Origin: Acanthaster planci
Lineage: Eukaryota; Echinodermata; Asteroidea; Valvatida; Acanthasteridae
Length of the DNA stretch: 64,000 bases
Assembly: GCF_001949145.1 (NCBI RefSeq)
Contig: NW_019091362.1
Coordinates: 10,257,337-10,321,336 of the forward strand
Direction of reading: 5' to 3'
Below are positions 1-14,300 of the stretch, in pieces. The first letter of the stretch is position 1. Each line of letters starts with the position of its first letter. The position numbers and the translations under genes were made by a program. The notes under the pieces were generated by a model. It had not been told where the DNA came from. It ran no database searches and saw only the letters and a list, made by a program, of their open reading frames with translations.

Positions 1-3000
1 ATATATGTTTTGTGACTTTTAGATGACTACATCATGCGAGACGTTTATGGCACCAACCGTCAAACCACTGTAGTAAGTTGGCTACAGATCTTGTTTCCAA
101 AGACAAATTCTTTAGGCCCCTCCAAAAATTTCTGGTGTCTGATCAGCGTGTGCGTTGCTGTAGACCTGCACATCGGCAAAATAAAAACATTTTGATTTAT
201 ATAAAATGATGTGCAAAAGCTGCCAAATTTGTGTAATTGACTGGAATCCTGCTACTGCATGATTCTAATATGTTTTGATGGGGTACAGCTGAGTAATATG
301 TACATTTTGTTTAAGTACTTTTTCACATGATGTCATGTCTGTATTATACATTTGCATCTGGGAACCAGACAAACAAGGTGGTCTTGTGTCCTGTGAACAT
401 GCACAAGATGAAAATGCTTTTAAACTGTAAAAATGCGGGGGCCGGTCAATTTTAGTGTTGGTAGCAGCCGGGGTTACCTGCGCATGCAGTCGCGATGGAC
501 ATTGCGCGTTATCATACATCATTTCCAGAAAAAAAAGTGAGGGATTAAAAAAAAACTTGCATCGCTGCACCACTTTTGGAGGCAGCTCCTGACCAGAAAC
601 CGGAGATTTTTGGGGGCTTTACTAACAAAATGCACCCTTTTCTTCAAGCTGTTGTCAGAGAGACAAGGGTGTTAAAAAATGCTCCATTTCATTCAGTTTC
701 AGACACACTTTATGCCCTCCTGTATGGGACGAGAATGCTAAATGGAGCTCTTTCTCAGTTCTTTGGGCATTTCTAAATCATATTTTTTGCATCGGCAAAA
801 TGTTTCCGTAACTGTTTGTGAAAAATGTTAACTATTGTAAGTTCAAAGTTCGATTCCTCCACAATATTTATAACTTGTTTATTAATTTCTAACCTTCACC
901 TCAGTCACAGGTTTCTGTGTTAAGTCTTGAGCCTGATTTCCATATGGATGTAACGAACGCCGAAAAAGACACTGTGTGACATCACTCCACCCAAAAAATT
1001 AAACAAAATGGCATCAAAAACTCGGAAGATTTTGTATAAAGTGGCTTTTTTAGGTGGTAATGTTACTTCTTGAAGCCAAACTGATGCTCCAGTTTGATGT
1101 AATTTGTTAGTGGTCAGCTTTTTCCGTTTGACATGTTTCCATATGTCTGCGTTGCAGTTTGTATCTTGATTACGTTGCTCTGTGCATTTCTTACGTCGGT
1201 ATGGAAAACAGGCTTAAGTGATTCATTTGCCGTAATGATGTATATATATCTATACAGAAGATCAAACTTTAGGCAGAGTTCCAGAAAGCCACCTGGTCTG
1301 ATGCCAACAGTTTTTGCTACATTTATATTTTTCTTTATATTCCTCTATTTGCCTACATAATGCCTTGGATGTCAAATCAGTCTTGCATGCCTCACACCGA
1401 GAAGAAATTTGCCAGCCTGTTTATATCTTCAGTTTATAGAGGTATGCCCAAAGTCAAGATAATCTCAGTGATGTGCAATTTTTGTAATGAGATTTTTATC
1501 AAGTACATGTAATTTTAGTATAATTACAGGATTGTGGATTTTTTTAAATTGGTTTTGTCGATCTGTGGCTAAATGCAAGAAGGTGTTGATATTTGAAGAG
1601 AAATTTGGAAATAACCAGGGGGTTTGGGCATTGAAGTTGCAAAATGTTAGCATCACATTTGTAACTAAAATGTGTGCATGGTGAATGAATGTAAAAATTA
1701 CATTGATGAATGCAAATGACTGTGCGTTACGACTGTCTACCCTTTTCTTCCCAAGAAACATACGAATTATGCATCATTGCCATGAAACAAAAAATCTCCC
1801 GTCGGGTTTCAGATTTAGGTTTTTAGTTTCTTTTTTTGGTTACCAAACTTTGAGAATTATGTCAAGAAAGCCTGTTCATGCAATTGGCTTGACTGTAAAT
1901 TGTTATTTTACAGAGACAAACACTGCTGCATTAATTACTAGCAACTGACAAGGGTCTTTATTTCATCTTGGCGCGGCGATGGTTTTCAGTCTCTGTGGGA
2001 GATAATTGTATATATCTTCGCCAATTGCTAAAACTAGAAGCGACATACAAAGTTTTATAAGCAGCAGAAGTAATGCTGGATTAATGCTGGAATTACTTCA
2101 ATTAAAGTTGAATTTAGCTGCTCAAAAATTGGAATACCTGTTGTGACCTCTTAAATCTTAAATTTGTGTTCGCATTTGCTCAAAGTGTGGAACAACTCTT
2201 GGAATGTAATTCTCAAGGTATTTGTTTTTAAAGAACTGCTATAAAGATGGCCTTAACTTTTGCAGGAAAAGTCTCCATTTTATCCTAAACGTTCTGGTAA
2301 ATGTGCGACGTGGTACCTCAGCCGCAATTTCAACACAGATATTAGTAGTACTAATGTACAACATTTGCTTCAAGGCTACTTTTAACAAGCACAGTACCAA
2401 TAATAAAAATTTGTAACGAGACTTCATTTCAAAAAAATAAAATGCAATTCGATGTCATTGTCTTTAACAAATTATACAGAGATTCAGCACTTGCAAATAT
2501 AGATTACTGAAGAACAAAAATCATCGGTTAATAGAGTGTGGGACTTGTGCAGTCATGTCGCACAGAATTTGATTGGAATTTGATCAGGCATTAGTTCTGT
2601 GTGCATAAGGATGCAGAACACGTACAAGTAATTGAAAAAAGTTTAAATTTGGAGGAAAACCATGTATCTTGAAAAATGCTGAGTGATATGCCCAAATACT
2701 TGGAAAACCCCATCGGAGAGCAAGAAGACCCTAAATGACCCCATAAACAGTTTGAGTTGGTTCTTTGAAATGTAAGGTCAACTTGTACCACAATGAATGC
2801 ACTAAGATCTCCAACCAAAACTTACGTAAACTCTACACTTAAAATCAGTGTACCGCATACCAAATTAAACAAAACAGTTCTAGTGTGATTGAAATAACAT
2901 CTGAATCTGCTTTGTTTCAAATTGTAACACATGAGATTGATTATCCATTGGCATTAATAACTCTCAAGTTAGGAGTGCACTTCTTATTTGAAGGCAACAT

Positions 3001-5201
3001 TGATAGATAAGTGGCATGTTTTTAAATTCAATATTGGGAAAAATGTCTTGAGCCTTGATACTCCCAACAACAATATTAGACTTAAATATGCACAACATCT
3101 GTAATATTTGTTCTCTACAAGTCCCCTCTTAACACTGAATACTGCACAGAACAAATCCTATCCTGATCAAGTTGGTTGCCAACATTATCCCAAGCAAAAG
3201 CAAGGATTATGGCACAATGACAATAGCAATGCAATATATCTTTATAGACAAATGTTACTAATCTACTTCCTGAATATTTAGTACACAGATGCATCATCTA
3301 TCACACTGGCGGCAGTCCAGCACTACATCACAAATAATGACATGACACTCCGATGACAGGTCCAACCTTTGATCATTCCATCCCCTAGCTTCAATTGTTT
3401 AAACACCAGTGTTTTTTTTCATTTTACGGTGGCAATTCAACATAGTACAGTATCTTATATCTGAAATCTGAATTTCTGTTAACATCCCCTGGCAAAGCAA
3501 GGTGATTTACGACTTATCTCTCATTCCAAGCCAAGACAACAGAGATTAACATCTTAAAAAGTAAACCAAACACATTATATATTTCTTTCTACTGACGAGC
3601 ACAGGTTCCTTGACCAATTAAACAGCCAAACTAGACAGTGCTGACTGGCCAGTTAAAATCCAGCGCAGTACCAAGCACGTCGACAAATACCACCACAGAA
3701 AATTTTGGCGTTGCAAAAATGTAATTTGTTCATTACCATTCATCTCATGCAGAACAGTCAAATCTGGCAGAATGGAATCCCAAGTTGCCACTGTCCAGAA
3801 GCCACCAAAACACCCCACCAAATCCACATTGGTACATACCAGAGTGTCATCTCCATTCAACTTTTTAAGTCTATGTACATATACATCAGCATTGGAAGAA
3901 TGTTAACACATTCAAACACGTTTCTTTACATACCTTAAGTCAAAATATAAATCTTATTTTTCAACTGATAACAAGCTTTGTTAATCACATTTCGTGATTC
4001 TATACTTTTAATGCACGAGACACAAAAAAAGCTTTGAAACACATTAACCCTAACCCCCAGGGGGTATGTAAAATCGTATTGAAATTGAAGGATTTGGGAC
4101 TGTTCGGGTCAATCTTATTCACGGAAGAATAAATGCATCATTTGGATATGGGGATTATCTGAGTAATTTCCACCCATGTCATGTCCATGTTCATTGAGAG
4201 GTGAAATAAGTTGCAAATCAGCCAAGTATTCTCTCTGGCATGCCAGAAAAGACGAAGTTTCCTCGGGTTTATAACGGCAGCATTTTGTCATGAATGAGTG
4301 CAAAGGCACACCTGAATCAATGTTTAAGTGATCATACTTTTTAAAAAATCAGTTTCCAAAGAGTGAAAAAAATACACTCTTTATGACCACCCCTGAAAGA
4401 CAACAAAAGACTACACTATAAAGAAAAGTGCACACACAGAATTGCAACCCCATTCCATTTGCAAATTCATGAAAAATGAGAAAAAAAAAACAACTTCTGA
4501 AATAAAAGAGTTCAGTTCTTGCTTAAAACAGACACATGCACACAAGAGTTGTTGGTTTGAGCTTTGAGTTTGGTGCGCATTTGGTTGGAAATTGGTACTG
4601 TACACTCCATCCCATGTGAAGGCAGAAACCAAAGTGTGTACACGACACGGCTCATGTAATGCAATCCGCAGAGTTCACATTTCACGTTTAAGTAGTCACA
4701 ATATCTGAAGGCCTACAACAAACCATTTCTTCATTAAAAAAAGAAATATTTTGTGTTTTTTGGGAAACCAATTCTGCAACAAAGTGACAGTGGTCTCCAG
4801 TAGGTTTCCTTTGGAAACTTGCGACACACGTAACCACAAAATAATTAGTAAAGCTGTCAAAAAGGATGACGTCAATGGTAAGTATCTTGAGAGTAGCTTG
4901 TCATCATGGAGATATTCAAGCAAGGAGTGGAAGGTTTTTCTCTTCAAAGCCAGTTCCTCATAATTTTGGGAGCTTTTCTCAAGCTGAGGAACAATTGGAT
5001 TACAGCGAATTATAGAGACTGCAGAAATTTCAGTTCTAAAATGAATTCCATACTTGGCACGTATTTCTGCACCACAGTATGAACAGGGGTTAGTGGATTA
5101 CTGCTTTGCTAGTTCTACTAGGTGTCAATTATCCTGATTCAATGAGACTCTCACTGGCCCCCATGAATAATGTATCCTGACGGCTGTGTGGAATTCCCTC
5201 C
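1..5201. other. 3' flank of the transporter gene, no second gene seen
   Basis: Only short chance reading frames on both strands. The transporter 3' UTR must begin at 5201 on the minus strand. The nearest candidate poly(A) hexamers I find are ATTAAA at 4007-4012 and AATAAA at 1957-1962 (minus strand), so the UTR may be 1.2-3.2 kb long. Neither is proven. Confidence 0.5.
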
Positions 5202-5393
5202 TTATTTCCCTGGTTCCCCGCTGTCCCCAGCCTGGTAACCACCCAGGTCTTCCTTGCCCACCAGGCCGCTCATGTCCTCGCGTTGGTCCTCGTCATGCCC
5301 GGACGGCGTGATGTAGACATAGAAGTAGGCCATGATGGCAAATATGATCACAATCACCCCCATGAGACCGGCAAAAAGGAAGAACTCCATCGC
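5202..5393 (-). CDS. SLC15A1/2: PEPT exon Q: segment 12 and C-terminal tail, stop TAA
   Basis: 192 nt including the stop at 5202-5204. AMEFFLFAGLMGVIVIIFAI and MAYFYVYITP form segment 12. The acidic cytosolic tail is short (about 33 residues, ending GDSGEPGK). Acceptor gggacag. No PDZ-type end is evident. Confidence 0.96.
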   Translation of the reverse strand, partial: AMEFFLFAGLMGVIVIIFAIMAYFYVYITPSGHDEDQREDMSGLVGKEDLGGYQAGDSGEPGK

Positions 5394-8300
5394 CTGTCCC
5401 ATGAAAACAAAAAACAAAACAAAAGAAATTAGGTCAAAAGTGTTTTATCAAACGACACAAATTGGGAAATGATTTTACGGCAAGGTACTTTTTGTCGCAA
5501 CATTTTCGAAACTGTGAATTCTGTGACAAAATACATCAATGAACAATCACTTTCGTTTAGCCTTTCATACAGTCAATCTAAAAGCACATTTTCTGCAAAA
5601 AATGGAGTTTTTTGACGCCATTTTGTTTCAATTTTTGGGTGGAATGATGTCATGCACTTTGTTTCTTCTGTTTATGTCTGCATCTCCACGTCAAACCTCT
5701 AAAAAGGGCAGTTTCATTTAATCATTTGGGACAATCTTTAAACGGATTTGCAACTTTTGGGGTTTACATATTTAACCTGTAAACGTCCCACCCTATATAC
5801 AAATTACTTGCTTACCTGGCTCTCCACAAACTTGACCTCAGCTACGATGATGACGATGAGGTTACCAAAGGCCACTGTGAGTAGCCAGGCTGCCTGGACG
5901 CATGACTTCAGGCTAGCTGGTGCCTGAGGGAGGAGATCATTGAAAGACTAAGGGGCCTGTTTTCACCAGAAATGTATATTCAGCGTAAACCCCCTAGTAT
6001 GCATGGGTATAAATCCTGGGGGAGGAGGGCACAGGGGAACACTTGACTCGGGGGTGAACCGTTTCTTCCCCCCCCCAAAAAAAAACCTTTGGAAACTTTA
6101 AACTAACCTTAGAACACAAAGGCCAAGAAAGAAAAAAGGGCACAAAAAAACTTCAAATGCTACGTATTACAGGGGTGTGAGTGGCCACTTAAAATTAAAG
6201 CTGAAAACAACCAACAAAAAGCTGAAATGTAAAAATTTTTCATACTTTTGTACAGACCAGGTGTACATAAAAGCTGAATTCTCACACCTCTGGTGCTAAA
6301 TAGCTCGAGATTCAACACATCAGATGTGAACGCCCCCCTTACTTTTTTCCACACCCTCGCAATTTTCGGATTTTGGTCATGCAGATTTGTGCCGCCAGTA
6401 TGCACAACACTGACAGCTTTCAAATCTGACGTTAATCGATACCTGTGAGTAGGAGAACTCAAGGCCAGTGATGGAGAAAAAGATCTCCCCAATGGTGATG
6501 ATAATGTACTGTGGGATTTGCAGGAACATGGAGACTGAGTTGGGTTCCACATCAATGTGCAAATTCACATAGATCTGAAACAAAAATAGTACAAATATAT
6601 GAAAAGCCAAATACAATCACCGACAGCAACTGTCAGAATGTGTTCTTTCAGGTAAAAGTAGCTGAACAGGGGAACTTGTTTAACATATCACTGAATGCAA
6701 TCTCAAATGTCAAACAATGTAGAGAGATTACAGAGAGTAGCCTTAGCTCAAATAGAGTTCAGCATTGGGGAAAAAATTGGGTAGAAAGTGAATAAATGTT
6801 CAAACTGAATTTACTTCAAGCCTTACGACTTTGCAGTGATTGCAATATTATCATTCGACAACAAAACAAAAACCAAAATCTGAACAAAACCCGTCTATTG
6901 GAAATCGGTGGGATTGCGATCTTGCTCTTCAGAAATAGCCTTGTTCTGTTTCCAAGGCAATTTTATTCACTTCAATCTCTGCTGAAACTACTACAATTTT
7001 GAAATAAACAGAAAAAAGGAAAAACCCTACAGGCTCTGTTTTGACTTTCTGACAAGTTCTCTCCCTCTTGGAATAGATGACACAAGGTATACCTTAAAAT
7101 CCAAAAAAACTCCTGTGTGTTTCAGGAAGCGCAGGACAGCACAGAGCCTACTGATAGTTCCAATGTCACCAAAACTTTTTCAAAACTGTCTACAATTGGT
7201 GGAATCCATACCGCGCCTTCAGTCTGATTGTAAGGCTGTAGAACCATTCGGTACACCGCTCCCGTCTTGATGTCAACTGTCTTCAGAGGCTTGGTAGAAG
7301 GATCGTTGATATCTCCATCAATGTATACGTCATAGCTGCAAAAGAATAATTCATATTTTAGGCAGTTTAACTTCAACAGCAAACTTAAAAATATTTTCTG
7401 TAATACCACCTTGAATTATAAAAGAATGAATCATACCAAATATTATGGGTTATGGGGTTAGCTGTGAAAAATAAATATCAACAAACAACATTTCTAAATG
7501 TCTTATATCTTTAATAGGGCCACTTCTGAGCATCAAAAAACAAACACACTTGATAACTTAAAAGCGACATGAACAACATGAAATCATGACGGTATTTTCT
7601 TGAAGCTAAACCTAGCCTGTAGGTATGCCTTACAAATCAAATGATACAAGACATAAACGAGGGACACGGTAAAACAGACTTCAACAAACCTGGCTGGCTC
7701 AATGGCTTTGAAGTCAGTGATGTTGTACAGCCCTGAATCAAACGCGTACTGATTGTCGTCTCCTTTGAGAATGACGCTGGTATTGTCTGGCAGCTCAGAG
7801 GGGCTGATAAAAATGCCAACACTAGGGACACAAAGGCAGATGGCTGACGTTAAGCAAGGTGGATCCGGAACCAAAATCTTTTTGGGGGGGAGGGGTGGGC
7901 AGGAACCTTGGTTTTTTTTGGGGGGGGGCCCAAAGAGTTGTAAATTTTTTCATAAAACCTTTCAGAGTGGGTAAGACTACATTTTGGGGCTCTTTACAAG
8001 CTTTGGGAAAAAGAGAAATGAAATAGAGCCCCCTAAAACAATCACCTTTTTATAAATTTTGTTCTTTACAATTTTCTTATTTGGGAGGGAGAGACTACCC
8101 CCTCTACTCCTGACGCAGAGATGCCAACTTTTCAAAATAAAAAAGTGTAATCCTATAGCACCATACTGAATTGCCTAATATAGATTTCAACAGAAATACA
8201 TTTAAAACCTATGAAAGTCATGATAGTAAAGGCCAAAGAATAGTTCTGCTTCTGGTTTCCCAACCGACCCTAATTTTGCTTTTGTCCTCATTCAATCACC

Positions 8301-11300
8301 ACAAAATATTGATCCCAAAAAAATCCCAACCTACCAACCATATTTTTGAGAGGCATGTAATAAAAAGCAAAGCTATTGTTTTCTTGGCCTAACATGTATT
8401 TTTTCATTTTAATGTGATCTCGTAAGATTCGACATGGGCAATTTTTTTTCATGTCACAGTTACATACGTTGCAAAACACATAAGCATCTCCACAATGAGA
8501 TTTAGACAAGTAATAAAGGCCAATTTTTTGGTGTAATCGTCCCCGAACTTGCAATAATCGTGCAAAACAAGTCCAGCTGCTAACCAAAAACCCAAGAATC
8601 AAATCTTTGATAGTCTTCCACACAGGTCAATGTTTGCATAATCATGATGTTCAAGACGGTAACGCACATGTATAGCAATATCGATGTACATGTACATTGC
8701 ATGGACGTACACAATCACGTTGCAAATGAAGTGCAATCGTGCCTGTTCGCCCTCAATTCATTATAGCATTAATTGATGCGTGAGGATGGTTCGACCTTGC
8801 TGGTTTCCAATGCTACTTGCACGCCTGTTATGCACAAACTATGGAATGCCAGTGACACATTTCTGATGTGGACATTACAAGGCCGGCTACGGGCTAGCTT
8901 ACATAGAGTTGTATACACAACTGCACACTTTTGTACCTTGGAGTTAGAAATTCCTTCCCACATTAAGTGTGGGTCGGGTCTACTAGAGGATACCTACCCA
9001 AATAGTCACTACATATGCAAATTTCCCATGCGCATATTATTCATTCGCTGAAAAGATTTGATCACCTGTGGTGCACCCTGACCTCCCACAATGCAGCGCT
9101 GCCTCGCCACCATGATCATCCTTCTTTTCAAAAGCAACTCAAAAGGTCGGAGTCAGAGTGGGGAGGACGGGCGGGAGAGGGCTGTTTGGGTAGGTACTGG
9201 TATTCTCTAGTAGACCCGACCCACACTTAATGTGGGAAACGAGTCTAGGGTGCTCTACCTACCCAAACTGTCACTACTTATGCAGAGCAGCACTGGTCTA
9301 GGTGGGGGGTTGGCAACAACAGATCTAATGCCGAGAATACACTTTTACATATAAACAAGGACGAATGTATAAATTTTAAAAATAGAAAAGGAACTTCATA
9401 ATGACTGTCGTCCATCCTATCAGTTTAGTCAGGTACTACTTCAGGACATAAACAGGTCCCTAAAGTTTATCCGCATCTCCAGGATGTAAGGAGGTGGACA
9501 GTGTAAAGAAATCAGACGGATCCAGTGAGGGAGTCTGATCCTTCGTCAGGAAGCCAATCGAAGGAATGACGTGAACACCATATGGCTACCAACGTAATTG
9601 GCCTTTAGAAATGGGGAGAGCCTATAGTTTGCTGCCTCCTCAGGACGTAATCATTTTCAGGAGAAAGGCCAACCTGAGACGGGTTTGCGTAAGGCAGGCA
9701 TCATTTAAGGTTCAAAGGAAGGACCGGAAACCATCTAGAGAACATAGCTTAGGTCTTTTGACCAGACCAATTTCCCAACAAGGGGACACTGGATAAGCAT
9801 ATCATACAAAAGGTGATGGAATGTCATGTTGTTAAGGGCAGTTGAACCTATTTTGAAACCAACGTGCATGGCAGCTGGGGCTGACCTGTAGATATGAGTT
9901 GTAGATACTTGTAGCTCCGAGTGAAAGAAGTACATGAGAAAGTCAGTTATGGCACTCACAGGAGCATTAGGCTAGAGCCAAAGCCTGACTGTCGACGCAC
10001 ATAACAAATTGCTAAAATCTGCTGTCACAACTTTGAAAGGTGGGCAGATGATGGGCATGGCTGTAGCATTGCTGGAAAGTCCCATCAAAGAGGAAGATCA
10101 TGGGAAGTTGAGCGTTGTTCAAGAAAACAAAGAGATTCATGTAAGGCTGCTCTATCATCCCAGGGGGAGTGCGTCCGCCACTACGTTGTTGGACCCTGCC
10201 ATGTGGATCTTACAGATCAACTGCTGATCCCTTGTCCTTTCTGTTAATGTGGCCTTGGTTGACAGTGTGGGAAGAAAAAGAGGCAAGAAAGCCGCAAGAC
10301 ATACTCAAAGACGGAGATGACATTATCATTCAGAGCCTCTAGCATGACTGTAGTGAGGTCTGGGCAGAAAGGAGAACTCTTCTTTGCCATCAAAGAAATT
10401 TACCTCGATAAGAGGGGAAGAAATGAAATAGGTCAGGGACTAAGACAAAGACTTCATGTAACCTAGATAAAGTTGGTGTCAGTCTTTATCGAGCAAGGTG
10501 TTCCTAACAAAAAGGATTGCTAAATCAAATGCATAAAGTTGTCTTTAGTAGCAGTGTACAACACCTGAATATGCGGAAGGGTGTTGAAAACGTCTATGTC
10601 AAATTGAAGGTAAACCGTGTTCTGTGCCTGGTGTGGCCGCCGGCTCCCCGACTGTGTCGGAAAACTTTTATCATTTTCATGCATGCGCGAAAAATAAATG
10701 GCCTGCGTAGAGGAATCAGGCTGCATGACATTTGTGAGGTCGTGCTACATGGTGGGAGGTCAGGGTGCATCACAGGTGATCAAATCTTTTCAGCAAAAGA
10801 ATAATACACGCATGGGAAATTTGCATATTTAGTGACTGTTTGGGTAGGTAGAGCGCCGTAGACCATAAAAATCTTATTCTGGATCGTATTCATAAATGGA
10901 CTAAACAAATGCCGCCTAAATGGTACAAGTTGGCATCTCTGCAGAGATACTAATGGTAACATTGGCATTCAAATGCGATTCTGAACCAAAAGGGCAATTT
11001 ACGTGGATATCATCCTTGGAAATTTCTGACTTCAAAACTTTCAGGCCAATTTGCAGTGGATTTCAGAGTGATCTTGGGGAACATCATGTACATGTCACAA
11101 AGAACAAGCATCTTCTATTTCTGTATAGGATACTACTTGCAAAATACAACAAATGTACACAAATCTCCATGGGGGTCAACAGGGGAGTTCAACATAATAC
11201 AATATTTAATAAGGAAACAAATACGTGCTTATCCAGTCTCAAATGTTCATTTCCTGAGCCGGTCTTAAGACCGGCCAAGCACGTATTTATATTCCATTCA

Positions 11301-14300
11301 TAAATACCTTTTGAGTCAGACAGTCGAAAACAAGTTCACAAATTACACACAAATTTCCAACGATTTTGTTGAAACAATTTTACTTTTGGGAAAACACCCC
11401 TCTAGCCATGTAATGGTATGTGCCTGTCACAAGTAGTTATATTCCGGTCTCCAGATGTGGAGCTAGGTGTGTGCATGGCGGGTGCTGAAAACAGCCGTTG
11501 CTTTATTACTCGCTTAAAGAACAACCATGTGGCAGGCTCTTGACCAATAGGAACGGCCAAACTGTCTTAGGTATTTATGAATGTCTCATAAGAATGGAAC
11601 AATTAGTGTAAATACTTGGTACATTTTTTTAAGCCATGTGGGTGTCAATACTTCTTCAAAATAGACCTTATTCGTGGGGACGTCATTTTGATTATGTTCC
11701 AAGAATTACAATCAAAATCACTGTATTCACTGTAATCTGTTAAACAGGGTGGTACCAGACTAATAGGTTTCTTGCCTTACATTTTTTTGCAGATTTAATT
11801 AATCACAATATTAGATATAACTAATCACAAATTTTGAATTCTTCACCTGCATAAATGACATTAATTTGTAATGACATTTTATTTCAGAGCTTGATTTTTA
11901 TTCTGTGGTGCCAAAATTTTAAGTTAACCCCACTTCAATATCAACTTGTGAATAATTATTTGAGCCTTACCTGACCAATGCCTGGCCTTTGCGGGGTTTC
12001 TCAAGGTGAGCTTCTGCCTATGGATAAGCCAATGGAAATACAAGATGGTTGAATTCGTAGTCCCAAGATCAGACAGTTAAAGCAAGCTCCACAATATACC
12101 ACTGCTTAGAACAACTATTTCAACACTTACTAATTGGTATCAGTGCTAAAACTGAATAGAGGTGTCTGAAGAAATGTCTAGTATCTTGTCTCTCTCTTTC
12201 TACACAATCTCTCACAGTGGTGCCACTGGCTGTTCCATGTTTAAAAAGTAATGTTTCTGCAAGTGAAGTTTTATGCTTTACAATAAAATCACTTGATTTT
12301 ACTCACGACTACAAATGCTTGAAGAAACCTCTACTTGAATTCAGACAAAGTTGGCGAAAAGCTCAGGGCTCCAATTTGTATTTGGGGAAAGTTTTGTTTT
12401 TTGGGGGTGTTTCAAAGAATGAGAGAAGTGACCATGGCTTTGTTTCATATGTTTTCTGCGTGACAATGCTTGCGTAAAATTGCAACAATTGCTTGTTCAA
12501 GTTCCAGTGAGAGTTTATACCTGAATTGCACTCAGTATGCCATTTTGGCTGAATACTATAATGTCGTCCCCTTCCTCTCCACGTACAGTGACCGTGAATG
12601 GTGGACTGTCACTTATGCCGGGACAGTTTGTGCTGAACATGGCTTCGTAGTCTCCCTTAGGAAAGGTGACTGGCTTGGAGGCCTAAACAAACCAACAGGA
12701 AAAAAAGGGAAATATATATAATGCTACCTCTTATGATTCAATACAAAATCACATTACATGTACATGATAGGGCTGTGTCGACTATTCAAATAGTTGGATT
12801 TTCAATCAATTATCAAATGTTCAACAATTCCTTTTTGAAATTGAATATCTGGAGGTGATATCAATGAAATAAAGAGAGAAATATTCAGTTACAAATTTGC
12901 AGTTTGAAAATGTATTTCAAGGTGCTGTGAGTTACCGCTGCAGGCAACTGATGCAGGTGCCCAACAATGAGGCTAAAACTTACTTTCCCTTCAAGCATTT
13001 ACTTTCAAGTATCTATGTGTCAAATCGGCTGGGCCAGGAGAATACGTCTCAAACTAAGAACTGGTTCCTAGCCTCCTTTAATGAGGGAACAGAAATCCGT
13101 TCTGAAGTTCAACAAGGTAGACCACCACCCAGACAGGCATACATGTAGTTTGTATCTGCTTTCGTCAGACTCAAATATTCAAATGAATGGAAGGTCTAAT
13201 ATTCAACTATTTTACCAATCGACTCAGCCTTGTTACATAAATCACAACATAAAAGGATGCCAGGCATAACGGTCAGTTTGACACTTCTCCTAGAAAGCCC
13301 ATGCCAAGCATGGATAGAGGAGAGATTGAAAAGGCACGTCTTTATTAACAACAACAGACAAGGCTCTCGTGTCAGATGGGAAGAATGCATGTTCCTATAT
13401 GTACACTCCTATTGTATTTCCATGTCCACACTTTTTTCCAACATGCATATTTCACGTGTAGTACAGTGTGTCAATATCATGATGTAAGATGCTGGATTAA
13501 ACTATCAACTTTTACTCTTGTTACGGCCATTGCCATTCTTTCTAAACATTTTTGAGGGGGTCATTCATGTCACATCGTTGGTTGCCTAAATCACTTTATC
13601 TGTAAGCATTCTTTTCATATGAGTGTGCTCATTTTGAAAAAAAAATCAGTGTTTGTCCAAGTGAGGTAATTTTACCATGCCAAAGGGTATATTTCCTTTG
13701 AAGAATTCACTCTGTACACTGATGTCGCATGGAATAGCATTGATGACCTTCAGAATACCCTCTGACTGCCCTGGTAGGGCCACCTCAGATGCCTGCAAGA
13801 AAAGTCAGCAGATTGTCATGTTATCAGAAATGATGTCAACTCTAAAACATTTCAATTCCCATCACACTGCCAACAAATACATGACAAAGTATGGTATACA
13901 ACAGTGGAAGAGAATGAAGTATTCCAATGATAGAAGGCACTGAGGTAATATCTTGAAAACTGGTATGTGAACGAAAATACCTTTCAAGCAAGTAAGTGCT
14001 TTTTGAGAAAAAAAAAACGGAACTTGGCCTGTTCTTCTGGAATTAGTTTTTCTTTTTCACACAATAGCAACCACTCTGACATGTCGCCATTCCACCTCTC
14101 AAAAAAAAATGAACATTTCCTTTCTGATTAATCTGATCCCTGAGGTTTTACTGAAATTTTGCTTCGTCAGCAATTCAAAATCTGGCACAATCCACTCCGA
14201 GCAGGAACAAAAAATAGCCCATGATGCACTGAGCATGCGCAACAAATTTCTCTTGAAATGTAAGGTCTCAGCATTTGCACGGTGTGTCAAGTTGAAATTT

